Source: Streptococcus pseudoporcinus LQ 940-04 (GTDB lineage Bacteria > Bacillota > Bacilli > Lactobacillales > Streptococcaceae). From it: a stretch of DNA of 64,000 bases. A program made the translations under genes and the position numbers. Under the pieces are notes generated by a model. The model worked only from the letters and a program-made list of their open reading frames with translations, was not told where the DNA came from and searched no databases. Below, in pieces: positions 1-6,612 of the stretch (the first letter of the stretch is position 1; the number at the start of each line of letters is the position of its first letter). The stretch covers positions 1,612,001 to 1,676,000 of the forward strand of contig NZ_AEUY02000005.1 of assembly GCF_000188035.1 (NCBI RefSeq). The letters run 5' to 3'.

Positions 1-108
1 ATTTTTCTTAAAGATGGACAGGTTGCTATTACCGGTTCAGTAGATGAGTTGAGAGAAAATCACGCGATGTCCATTGACACTCTCTTTAGAAACACATATA
101 AAGTATAG
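1..108 (+). CDS. ABC transporter ATP-binding protein, C-terminal end (partial)
   Basis: The window opens inside an open frame of 35 codons ending in TAG. The visible peptide (IFLKDGQVAITGSVDEL and onward) has the usual end of an ABC ATPase, where a strand after the H-loop reads DGQ/G followed by a short helix. The ATPase motifs lie outside the window, so the family call rests on this tail and on the ABC-2 type permease that follows 9 bases later. It probably powers that permease. Confidence 0.6.
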   Translation: MFLKDGQVAITGSVDELRENHAMSIDTLFRNTYKV

Positions 109-117
109 GAGGAAGCA

Positions 118-897
118 ATGTTTGGTAAATTATTAAAATATGAATTCAGGTCAATAGGTAAGTGGTACTTTGGATTGAACGCTGGCATAGTTGCAATTGC
201 TGCCATTCTATCCTTGGTTATTAAAATAGTAATCAAGAAAAATCCTGATGTTAGCCTTTTATCAAAATTCTTACCTTTTTCACTTATCCTTATTTTTGGA
301 GCTCTAATTGCCGGCTCTCTCCTAGCTACTTTATTAATTATTATTAATCGGTTTAACAAAAACATTTATGGCCGCGAAGGTTATTTAACAATGACCTTAC
401 CTGTGTCAGAACATAAACTAATTCTAGCAAAATTATTATCCTCAGTTACTTGCAGTTTCTTTAACTTTCTGGTCTTAGTAGCAGCCTTCGCTATTTTAAT
501 CCTACCTCAATTCAATAAATCAGATCTTCTAAATGGCATGAACCAACTATTAAAAGTTGCTCCGCAACATATGAACCTTATCGCCTTTCTTTGCGTGACA
601 ATAGTATTATCAACCCTATCTAGTATCCTTGCTATCTATTTCGCCATTTCAATCGGTCAGTTATTTTCAAATCGCCGTGGCTTAAAAGCCTTTATGGCAT
701 ACTTTATTATCCAACTTACTCTCAGCATTATCTTCACATACATCAACACAAACATTTTAGGACTTGAGTTTGATCAAGAGATTGACTTTACAACCAATTA
801 TTACTTCTTAGTCACTTCTCTAGAAGGACTCTTCCAAATCATTCTCTATTATTTCGGAACCCATTTTATCATGAAATACAAACTCAATTTACAATAA
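118..897 (+). CDS. ABC-2 type transporter permease
   Basis: A 259-residue membrane protein with about six hydrophobic segments (around residues 17-36, 52-78, 105-130, 155-180, 190-212 and 225-250). The N-terminus MFGKLLKYEFRS and the motif NIYGREGYLTMTLPVS are typical of small streptococcal and lactobacillar ABC-2 permeases of antibiotic or bacteriocin export systems. A strong AGGAGG ribosome site sits 5 bases before ATG. It is placed directly behind the ATPase fragment, so the two probably form one exporter. The substrate cannot be told. Confidence 0.8.
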   Translation: MFGKLLKYEFRSIGKWYFGLNAGIVAIAAILSLVIKIVIKKNPDVSLLSKFLPFSLILIFGALIAGSLLATLLIIINRFNKNIYGREGYLTMTLPVSEHKLILAKLLSSVTCSFFNFLVLVAAFAILILPQFNKSDLLNGMNQLLKVAPQHMNLIAFLCVTIVLSTLSSILAIYFAISIGQLFSNRRGLKAFMAYFIIQLTLSIIFTYINTNILGLEFDQEIDFTTNYYFLVTSLEGLFQIILYYFGTHFIMKYKLNLQ

Positions 898-920
898 TCC
901 TAAAACCATTTACAAACGAA

Positions 921-950
921 AAAGGTGGGCATCTGGCCCAACCTTTTTTT
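921..950. terminator. Bidirectional rho-independent terminator
   Basis: The inverted repeat AAAGGTGGGC / GCCCAACCTTT (one bulge) is followed by seven T on the plus strand. It separates the ABC permease from the convergent TVP38-like gene ending at 953. Confidence 0.75.
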
Positions 951-952
951 AA

Positions 953-1564
953 TTAGTTAAAGAAAAATTTAATGATATCTTTTCCAAAAATGAAAAGGTA
1001 ACTGTAACCAATGATCGATATCGGCTTTGCAATCATCATAATCGTCATAAAGCGTTTAACAGACATATTGGTTAGAGCAGTAATCATAACCATAATATCT
1101 GCTGGAGCTATCGGAGAGACCATACAAAAAATAAACAGCTTTTCATAACCAGGAGTCTCCAGTTTTTTTTCATACTTGTAGAAGGTTTTTTTATCAAGAA
1201 AAAGGAGAATAAACTTTTTCCCATAAATTCTAACCAATATAAATAAGATGTAACTCCCAATCAATATCCCAAAATAATTGAGCAAGAAACCTTTGATGGG
1301 ACCAAAAATAAGAAATCCAAAAACAGTTGTTATACCACCAGGAATGACTGGAAAAACAATTTGAAAAATTTGGATAATAATAAAGATAAATGGACCCCAA
1401 AATTTATACTGGTTGATAACATCTTTCAAAACATTTTTATCATTAAATATACCCATCTTATACAACCAGAAAGCTAAAACAAAGGACCCTATGAGAGCTA
1501 TAATTCCCAAAACTTTAAATAGTTGCTGAAAAAAGGCATAGGCTTTTGGATTCTTGATTTTCAT
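953..1564 (-). CDS. TVP38/TMEM64 (SNARE-associated, DedA-like) family membrane protein
   Basis: A 203-residue integral membrane protein with five to six hydrophobic helices. It carries the family-typical PVIPGGITTVFGFLIFG re-entrant segment (about residues 70-90) and a later SPIAPADIMVMITALT segment. The family includes lipid scramblase-like DedA relatives, but its exact role in streptococci is unknown. I chose the ATG at 1564 (MKIKNPKAY) over an upstream ATG in the same frame (1609). A TGGTATGAT extended -10 ends only 6 bases before 1564, so the upstream codons would not be transcribed. No Shine-Dalgarno site is visible, so translation may be leaderless. Confidence 0.75.
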   Translation of the reverse strand: MKIKNPKAYAFFQQLFKVLGIIALIGSFVLAFWLYKMGIFNDKNVLKDVINQYKFWGPFIFIIIQIFQIVFPVIPGGITTVFGFLIFGPIKGFLLNYFGILIGSYILFILVRIYGKKFILLFLDKKTFYKYEKKLETPGYEKLFIFCMVSPIAPADIMVMITALTNMSVKRFMTIMMIAKPISIIGYSYLFIFGKDIIKFFFN

Positions 1565-1570
1565 GCTTTT

Positions 1571-1600
1571 ATCATACCATAAGATAGATAATTTTGCCAT
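1571..1600 (-). promoter_or_regulatory. Promoter of the TVP38-like gene, overlapping the tmRNA promoter
   Basis: On the minus strand ATGGCA (-35, 1595-1600) is followed after 18 bases by TATGAT (1571-1576) with an upstream TG (extended -10). The -35 region shares bases with the tmRNA -35 on the other strand, so the two divergent promoters overlap. Confidence 0.5.
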
Positions 1601-1622
1601 ACGAAACATTTTCTGATATAAT
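1594..1622 (+). promoter_or_regulatory. tmRNA promoter
   Basis: TTGCCA at 1594-1599 and a consensus TATAAT at 1617-1622, with a 17-base spacer. Transcription would start near 1629, giving a 5' leader of about 28 bases that RNase P must remove before the mature end at 1657. Confidence 0.8.
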
Positions 1623-1656
1623 AATTCTTGTAAGTTTTTCTTACCCTTTTAACAAA

Positions 1657-2001
1657 GGGGTTGTTACGGATTCGACAGGCATTATGAGACATGTTCTGCG
1701 ACCCATCGGCAGATGTAAAATGCCAGTTAAATATAACTGCAAAAAATACAAACTCTTACGCTTTAGCTGCCTAAAAACCAGTTAGCGTGACTTCTACAAG
1801 ATTGCTTGTGTCCTGTTAGAAGTCTCAAAATAGCAAGCTACATTTAAGGTATTGTCTACTACCTTAAAAAGAGATTTCTAGACTCGCAAGGTAATGGCTT
1901 GAGTTATGTGTCCTTACCTTGTTAAATCAAGACATAACCTATGGTTGTAGACGAATATGTTGGCAGGTGTTTGGACGTGGGTTCGACTCCCACCAGCTCC
2001 A
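1657..2001 (+). ncRNA. ssrA: Transfer-messenger RNA (tmRNA)
   Basis: The 5' end GGGGTTG pairs with CAGCTCC at 1994-2000. The T-arm GTTCGACTCCCAC near 1981-1993 and the 5' box GGATTCGACAGGC are hallmark tmRNA sequences. The resume frame starts at GCA 1739 and encodes the tag AKNTNSYALAA, ending at TAA 1772-1774. From memory this matches the S. pyogenes tag. tmRNA frees ribosomes stalled on broken mRNA and tags the peptides for proteolysis. The CCA end is not encoded. Confidence 0.97.
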
Positions 2002-2013
2002 TTAAAACTTACT

Positions 2014-2042
2014 AAAACCCTTACCTAAGGGTTTTATTTTTT
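2014..2042 (+). terminator. tmRNA terminator
   Basis: A perfect 10-bp stem (AAAACCCTTA / TAAGGGTTTT) with a 2-base loop sequence, followed by ATTTTTT. Confidence 0.85.
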
Positions 2043-2123
2043 AGACCTTCACTATCACTTAACTTAAACTTGATCAAAATATCTTATAACAGTGACTTTA
2101 TTAACGGAGAAATAATTTAAACT

Positions 2124-2747
2124 ATGAAAAAACGTTCATTCATTCTGACAGCACTTCTTCCCGTCCTTTGCTTTAGTATGGTGGCCTGTGGCAAAAGTTC
2201 CGACAGTAAACCTTCATCTAAGGATAAACCATCTCTAATCGCCAAATCTCAAGAAGCAGCTCCTCATCAAGACAAGCGACTCGCTTTTGAAAACATTCAC
2301 ATTGCTAGTGCTGATCAAGAATTCAAAGGAGGATCCTCTATTGAAGATTTAACTAACTTGTTTGGAAGCCCAAGTAAACATGAAAAAAAACCTGCTGGTA
2401 ATGTTACCCTTGATCATTACACTTGGACATTTGATAAGGTCACTATTCAAGCAAATATGTATCAAAACTCTACCATTGTCAAATCTATTGCCAATTTTGC
2501 CTTTAATAGAAAACCTAAAATTTCTCTAAAAGACTACAACAAACTTCAAAAAGGCATGACCTATAACCAAGTGACAAGAATATTGACAGAGCCAGATGAT
2601 TATACTCATGCGAGTTCTAGCGACAAAATACAACGACAAGCTGTATGGATCAGCGGCTTAAAAGCAAATGCTCAAGGAAGTCATATTAACCTCCTATTCG
2701 AAAACGATAAACTTATCCAACTTAGTCAAAGAGGTCTCCTCAAATAG
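2124..2747 (+). CDS. Predicted lipoprotein with SmpA/BLIP-like (DUF3862-type) C-terminal domain
   Basis: 207 residues. A lipoprotein signal (MKKRSFILTALLPVLCFSMVAC) places the lipidated cysteine at residue 22 (MVAC-GKSS). A Ser/Lys-rich linker follows, then two repeats of the small alpha-beta fold seen in SmpA/OmlA and BLIP. The second carries the KGMTYNQVTRIL and PDDYTH elements that define the fold. It is therefore anchored to the outer face of the membrane. In related proteins this domain binds other proteins, but no partner is known here. It stands alone, with a GGAGAA site 14 bases before ATG. Confidence 0.65.
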   Translation: MKKRSFILTALLPVLCFSMVACGKSSDSKPSSKDKPSLIAKSQEAAPHQDKRLAFENIHIASADQEFKGGSSIEDLTNLFGSPSKHEKKPAGNVTLDHYTWTFDKVTIQANMYQNSTIVKSIANFAFNRKPKISLKDYNKLQKGMTYNQVTRILTEPDDYTHASSSDKIQRQAVWISGLKANAQGSHINLLFENDKLIQLSQRGLLK

Positions 2748-2763
2748 GACTGATATCATAGAT

Positions 2764-2928
2764 AAAGAGGCTGGGACAAAAAGATATTAATTTTTGAGAT
2801 TCCCTGCCATTAATTTTTCCAATTGATAAATGAAACCCAAAAAGCGAACAAAACTCATTTTCTGATACTCAGAATACTGTCTTGTTCGCTTTTTATATTT
2901 AAGCTTAGACTTTTGTCCCAGACTCTTT
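2764..2928. repeat. Nested long inverted-repeat element (about 165 bp)
   Basis: Outer arms AAAGAGGCTGGGACAAAAAG (2764-2783) and its near-perfect complement at 2910-2928 enclose a second pair, AAAAAGCGAACAA (2839-2851) and TTGTTCGCTTTTT (2882-2894). The element is non-coding, could fold into a two-storey hairpin, and could serve as a terminator for the lipoprotein gene. GGCTGGGACAAAA arms of this kind occur in intergenic repeats of many streptococci. I did not see a second copy in this window. Confidence 0.7.
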
Positions 2929-3004
2929 ATTTTGGGGAAATTTTAGCCAATAAGCAAAAAAGCCTAATTTGTGCTCTACTCCAAAAGTTAGACAAATGAT
3001 ATTT

Positions 3005-3042
3005 CCCCTTTTTACTGAACTAATCTAGTGAAAGGGGTTTTT
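3005..3042 (+). terminator. Hairpin ahead of the transposase start (IS-protective terminator-like)
   Basis: CCCCTTTTTACT (3005-3016) pairs with AGTGAAAGGGG (3027-3037) and is followed by TTTTT. Hairpins in this place are usual near the left end of IS elements, where they block read-through into the transposase. Confidence 0.55.
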
Positions 3043-3044
3043 AT

Positions 3045-3434
3045 ATGAAATTAAGTTATAAAGATAAACTGGCAATTTATTATTTAAATAAGTTAGGTAT
3101 TTCTTGAACTCAACTAGAAAGGCAATTGGAGCTAATCCCTAGTCATTTGAAATATACTATTCGACTATCCAACACGGCAGTCCATAAGACGCTTAAAAAG
3201 CTTGTCGGTAGAAATACCCATATTCATTCTTTGAGGACTACTTATGTTTTGTACCCAATCAAGAATAACATCAATGTAGTCCAAGTATCAAAATTGATTG
3301 GACGCACGAATCCCAATACCACTTTGACACTTTACTCTCACTTATTTAAGCAACAAGAAATGGAATCAGTAAATCAAATAAATCATATATTTAGGACAAT
3401 AAAAAAGCCCAATTTAATAGGCTTTTTTGTATGA
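3045..3434 (+). pseudogene. Chimeric pseudogene: IS3-family OrfA N-terminus fused in frame to tyrosine integrase C-terminus
   Basis: From ATG 3045 the frame reads MKLSYKDKLAIYYLNKLGIS, an IS3-family OrfA helix-turn-helix start, then hits TGA at 3105-3107. The same frame continues as TQLERQLELIPSHLKYTIRL (still transposase-like). From about 3165 it becomes SNTAVHKTLKKLVGRNTHIHSLRTTY and ends at TAG 3432-3434. HSLR is the catalytic HxxR box and TLTLYSHL contains the nucleophilic tyrosine of phage-type integrases. Only about 85 residues of integrase remain, without the first catalytic arginine, so it cannot be active. The 102-codon frame from 3126 is an accident of this fusion. Confidence 0.75.
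3401..3429. terminator. Terminator between integrase remnant and tRNA-Arg
   Basis: AAAAAAGCC and GGCTTTTTT flank a short AT loop, and the hairpin is followed by a T run on either strand. It overlaps the last codons of the integrase remnant and could also stop minus-strand tRNA-Arg transcripts. Confidence 0.7.
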
Positions 3435-3440
3435 TTTAAA

Positions 3441-3512
3441 TCCACCTTGAGAGAATCGAACTCCCATCTCAAGAACCGGAATCTTACGTGATATCCATTA
3501 CACTAAAGGTGG
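3441..3512 (-). tRNA. tRNA-Arg (anticodon CCG)
   Basis: The 72-base minus-strand gene folds as a cloverleaf. The acceptor CCACCTT pairs with AAGGTGG, and the anticodon stem TAAGA/TCTTG encloses the loop TTCCGGT, giving anticodon CCG (reads CGG). The T-arm holds GTTCGATTC. CCA is not encoded. The integrase remnant reads toward its 3' end, the usual sign of a tRNA used as an attachment site. Confidence 0.92.
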
Positions 3513-3577
3513 TAACACCATAATAGTATATCACAAAAATTACATTTGTGAAATAGAAATCATAAGTTTTGACTAGA

Positions 3578-3604
3578 AAAAAAGCTAAGAAAATCTTAGC
3601 TTTT
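3578..3604 (-). terminator. rpsA terminator
   Basis: AAAAGCTAAGA / TCTTAGCTTTT stem with a short loop, followed on the minus strand by a T-rich run, directly downstream of the rpsA stop. Confidence 0.8.
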
Positions 3605-3612
3605 AGACGTTA

Positions 3613-4827
3613 TTATAATTCAATATCACCGAATAAATCAGCCATTGAGAATCCAGTTTGAGTTTCTGGTAATTCATAGTCACGTTTAGCTTCACGTTTT
3701 GGACGGCGTGGACGTGATTGGCGTTTTTCACTGTTGTTGCTGTCGTTGTCACCTTCAGCTTGTGCTGGGCGTTCTTCAAGAGCTTTGATTGAAAGTGATA
3801 CACGTTCGTCAGCTGCATTCACCTCAAGAACTTTAACAGTAACTTCTTGACCTACAGAAAGTACATCTTTTGGATTTTCAACACGTTTGTGTGAGATTTG
3901 TGAAATATGAACAAGTCCATCAATTCCAGGTAATACTTCAACAAAAGCACCAAAATCAGTAAGACGTTTTACTTTACCTTCAACAACATCACCTTGAGCA
4001 AGTTTTTGTTCAACACCATCCCATGGTCCAGGAGTAGTTGCTTTAAGTGAAAGTGATACACGACCAGCTTCTTCGTCGATTGATAGAACTTTAACTTCAA
4101 CTTCTTCACCGACACTTACAACTGATTTAGGTGAAACATTACGTTCATGAGATAACTCAGTAACGTGAACAAGTCCATCAACACCACCAAGATCAATGAA
4201 AGCACCAAAGCTAGTTAAACGAGCAACAGTACCAGTCACAACTGAACCTTCAGAAAGTTTTGAAAATACTTCTTCGCGAGCTGCTGCAGAAGCTTCTTCA
4301 ATGACTTCACGACGTGACAAGATAAAACGGTTTTCAGCAGCATCAACTTCTTTAATTTTTGCGTCAAATTCTTGACCTACAAATTTTTCAGTATTGCGTA
4401 CGAAACGAGTATCAATCATTGAAGCAGGAATAAATCCACGTAAACCTTCAAATTCAACTGAAAGACCACCTTTAACAGCGCGAGTTCCTTTAACAGTAAC
4501 TACTTCACCTTCACGACCAATAAGTTTGTCCCATGCTTTGCGAGCTTCTAAACGTTTTTTAGATACTAGGAAAGTAACTGTATCAGTATCCTTACCTACA
4601 ACTTGACGAAGAACAAGCACTTCAACAGTGTCACCAGCTTTAACATAATCATTGATGTCAGCGTCACGATCGTTAGTCAATTCGCGAAGAGTTAAAACAC
4701 CTTCCACACCAGTACCATCAATAACAACGTTTGCTTGACCGTTATCAACTGTTAAAACTTCCGCAGTGACTACATCACCAGGGTTTACTTCGCTAACACT
4801 GTTTAGCAAATCTTCAAATTCATTCAT
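3613..4827 (-). CDS. rpsA: 30S ribosomal protein S1 (four S1 motifs)
   Basis: 404 residues with four S1 RNA-binding domains, near residues 15-88, 105-170, 190-260 and 275-345. Copies 3 and 4 are the clearest ([28 protein letters not shown] and [17 protein letters not shown] with [10 protein letters not shown]). This is the short Firmicutes form, compared with six domains in E. coli S1. After domain 4 comes a basic [12 protein letters not shown] stretch and an acidic ADLFGDIEL end. It aids mRNA loading on the ribosome. AGGAGG precedes ATG by 10 bases. The gene follows tRNA-Tyr and tRNA-Gln on the same strand, with a stable hairpin in its leader. Confidence 0.93.
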   Translation of the reverse strand: MNEFEDLLNSVSEVNPGDVVTAEVLTVDNGQANVVIDGTGVEGVLTLRELTNDRDADINDYVKAGDTVEVLVLRQVVGKDTDTVTFLVSKKRLEARKAWDKLIGREGEVVTVKGTRAVKGGLSVEFEGLRGFIPASMIDTRFVRNTEKFVGQEFDAKIKEVDAAENRFILSRREVIEEASAAAREEVFSKLSEGSVVTGTVARLTSFGAFIDLGGVDGLVHVTELSHERNVSPKSVVSVGEEVEVKVLSIDEEAGRVSLSLKATTPGPWDGVEQKLAQGDVVEGKVKRLTDFGAFVEVLPGIDGLVHISQISHKRVENPKDVLSVGQEVTVKVLEVNAADERVSLSIKALEERPAQAEGDNDSNNSEKRQSRPRRPKREAKRDYELPETQTGFSMADLFGDIEL

Positions 4828-4845
4828 TCTAAAAAATCCTCCAAC

Positions 4846-4868
4846 AAAAGCAAGCTGTGCTTGCTTTT
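4846..4868 (-). promoter_or_regulatory. Hairpin in the rpsA leader
   Basis: A perfect 9-bp stem (AAAAGCAAG / CTTGCTTTT) with a 5-base loop lies between tRNA-Gln and the rpsA ribosome site, ending about 20 bases before the ATG. It may end tRNA transcription or tune S1 synthesis. The T run is short, so termination would be partial. Confidence 0.45.
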
Positions 4869-4952
4869 GATAACAATATATTTTCTCAAGGTAACCCGCA
4901 ACGACAACAACTCTTATCTTTGACGGTCTCAGACTCTATCTGATACCTCTGA

Positions 4953-5024
4953 CTGGGGTAGCTGGATTCGAACCAACGCATGAGGGAGTCAAAGTCCCTT
5001 GCCTTACCGCTTGGCTATACCCCA
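4953..5024 (-). tRNA. tRNA-Gln (anticodon TTG)
   Basis: 72 bases on the minus strand. The acceptor TGGGGTA pairs with TACCCCA. The anticodon stem AGGGA/TCCCT encloses CTTTGAC, giving TTG, and the T-arm contains GGTTCGAATCC. It lies 8 bases downstream of tRNA-Tyr. Confidence 0.95.
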
Positions 5025-5032
5025 AATAGAAA

Positions 5033-5113
5033 TGGAAAGAGAGGGATTCGAACCCCCGAACCCGAAGGAGCGGATTTACAGTCCGCCGCGTTTAGCCTCT
5101 TCGCTATCTTTCC
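5033..5113 (-). tRNA. tRNA-Tyr (anticodon GTA)
   Basis: 81 bases on the minus strand, with the long variable arm expected of tRNA-Tyr. The acceptor GGAAAGA pairs with TCTTTCC. The anticodon stem GCGGA/TCCGC encloses CTGTAAA, giving GTA. Confidence 0.95.
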
Positions 5114-5173
5114 ATAACAACAAAAACTATTCTACCATAGTTTTATTGCTCACGCAAGTGTTTTTACCCACTT

Positions 5174-5404
5174 TTAGTGATTCAAATTGTAGGTTTCAAT
5201 GATACTTTCAACCGCTTGTTCCAAGGTTTTAAAGAAACTTTCAGCACTGCCGTTATTAACAACCACAAACCTTTCGTCAAGCTCTGCAATTTCACCGACA
5301 AGACGTTTTCCATTTAGTAACTGATAACCATTCACTAGCGTATTTTCAAGTGAAACCTTATGATCAAGAATTTGAATTTCAATTTTTTTATCTTTTTTAC
5401 CCAT
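5174..5404 (-). CDS. Small protein, DUF2969-like
   Basis: A 76-residue soluble protein beginning MGKKDKKIEIQILDHKV and ending ESFFKTLEQAVESIIETYNLNH. The lysine-rich start, the central GKRLVGEIAELDERFVVV strand pair and the amphipathic C-terminal helix fit the DUF2969 family of Lactobacillales, as far as I can recall it. Its function is unknown. I chose ATG 5404 because GAGGTG lies 8 bases upstream; the frame is open further upstream, but that part is hydrophobic and lacks a ribosome site. It lies between ilvE and the tRNA pair on the same strand. Confidence 0.65.
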   Translation of the reverse strand: MGKKDKKIEIQILDHKVSLENTLVNGYQLLNGKRLVGEIAELDERFVVVNNGSAESFFKTLEQAVESIIETYNLNH

Positions 5405-5432
5405 TCTACACCTCGCTTTATCCATTTTACAC

Positions 5433-5464
5433 AAAAAGAAAAAAGCTTGCAAGAGCAAGCTTTG
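5433..5464 (-). terminator. ilvE terminator
   Basis: AAAGCTTGC / GCAAGCTTT stem with a 4-base loop. On the minus strand it is followed by TTTCTTTTTGT. It sits 3 bases after the ilvE stop and overlaps the region upstream of the DUF2969-like gene. Confidence 0.8.
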
Positions 5465-5467
5465 GAT

Positions 5468-6490
5468 TTAATCAACTTTTACAATCCAGCCTTCTGGGGC
5501 CTCAATATCACCAACTTGAATGCCTACCAATTCGTCATATAAGCGGCGAGTTACTGGTCCCACTTCTGTCTCACTGTAAAAAACATGTAAGTGATTGCGA
5601 TACTGAATACCACCAATTGGTGAGATTACAGCAGCTGTTCCACAGGCACCAGCTTCTACAAATTGCCCTAAATCGTTAATTGGAACGTCCCCTTCAATAA
5701 CAGTCATTCCTAGCCTCTTTTCAGCTAATTCGAGAAGAGAATATTTAGTAATGGATGGTAGAATTGATGGACTTAAAGGAGTGATAAACTCGTTATTAGC
5801 AGTAATACCGAAGAAATTCGCAGCACCTACTTCTTCAATTTTAGTATGAGTGGCTGGATCTAAATAAATCACATCAGAAAAACCACTTGCTTTTGCTGCT
5901 TTACCTGGTAACAGCGAGCCAGCGTAATTGCCTCCGACCTTTGCTGCACCTGTTCCAAATGGTGCAGCACGGTCATAATCTTCTGAAACAATAAAATTTG
6001 TTGGCATTAAGCCACCTTTAAAATAAGCACCTACTGGCATTGCAAAGATAGTAAAGATATACTCATCAGCTGGTCTGACACCAATAACATCCCCGATACC
6101 AATTAATAAGGGACGAAGATATAGACTCGCTCCTGTGCCATAAGGTGGCACATAATCTTGGTTTGCTTTGACCACTTGCTTAACCGCTTCAATAAATTGT
6201 TCTGTTGATATTTGTGGCATCAATAAACGGTCTGCCGTCGCCTGTAAACGAGCGGCATTACAATCAGGACGAAAGAGTTGAATAGACCCATCTTTTGTCC
6301 TATATGCCTTTAACCCCTCAAAAGCTTGTTGACCATAATGTAAGGCAGGGGCTGCTTCGGATAGATGTAATGTGGCATCTTCAGTAAGTTGTCCTTGATC
6401 CCATTTTCCATCTTTAAAATAAGAAATATAACGGTAAGGTAATTTATGGTATTCAAATCCGAGATTATCCCAATCTATATCAAGTGTCAT
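5468..6490 (-). CDS. ilvE: Branched-chain amino acid aminotransferase
   Basis: 340 residues, the full length of class IV BCATs of the Bacillus/Streptococcus type. PLP is bound by the lysine in GAAKVGGNYA (K184). The HYGQQAFEGLKAY segment near residue 51 and EVGAANFFGI further on are family signatures. It swaps amino groups between 2-oxoglutarate/glutamate and Leu, Ile or Val in the cytosol, serving both synthesis and breakdown. GAGG lies 8 bases before ATG. It lies downstream of parC on the same strand, with about 120 bases between. Confidence 0.93.
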   Translation of the reverse strand: MTLDIDWDNLGFEYHKLPYRYISYFKDGKWDQGQLTEDATLHLSEAAPALHYGQQAFEGLKAYRTKDGSIQLFRPDCNAARLQATADRLLMPQISTEQFIEAVKQVVKANQDYVPPYGTGASLYLRPLLIGIGDVIGVRPADEYIFTIFAMPVGAYFKGGLMPTNFIVSEDYDRAAPFGTGAAKVGGNYAGSLLPGKAAKASGFSDVIYLDPATHTKIEEVGAANFFGITANNEFITPLSPSILPSITKYSLLELAEKRLGMTVIEGDVPINDLGQFVEAGACGTAAVISPIGGIQYRNHLHVFYSETEVGPVTRRLYDELVGIQVGDIEAPEGWIVKVD

Positions 6491-6586
6491 ATCGTATCCT
6501 CATTTCTGCTTTTATATATTGTATCGTAATTTTCGTGGAAAGCAACCAATGCCTAATTTTTTAATTTTCAGAAAAATACATTTAAA

Positions 6587-6612
6587 CTAAAAAGAACTTC
6601 CGCCCTTTTTAG
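6587..6612 (-). terminator. Weak hairpin overlapping the parC stop codon
   Basis: CTAAAAAG (6587-6594) and CTTTTTAG (6605-6612) form an 8-bp stem that includes the parC TAA. Only three T follow, so termination would be inefficient. Confidence 0.35.

Larger units (their letters stand above)
2971..3434 (+). mobile_element. Remnant of mobile DNA: IS3-family 5' end joined to a tyrosine-integrase 3' end
   Basis: The stretch begins with CTCCAAAAGTTAGACAAA, typical of IS3-family ends. Next comes a terminator-like hairpin (3005-3037) just before a transposase start at 3045. The open frame then turns into the C-terminus of a tyrosine recombinase that stops 6 bases from tRNA-Arg. Neither part is complete. 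The arrangement suggests an integrative element once inserted at this tRNA, later disrupted by an IS and largely deleted. Confidence 0.7.

Noticed and set aside
60-365. 101-codon open frame on the minus strand
   Set aside because: It lies opposite the ABC permease and the ATPase end, with no ribosome site or family features.
1594-1785. 63-codon open frame on the plus strand
   Set aside because: It overlaps the tmRNA gene and is an accident of that sequence.
3126-3434. 102-codon frame taken as a gene of its own
   Set aside because: Its start lies inside the transposase remnant and its C-terminus is a truncated integrase, so it is reported as part of a pseudogene.
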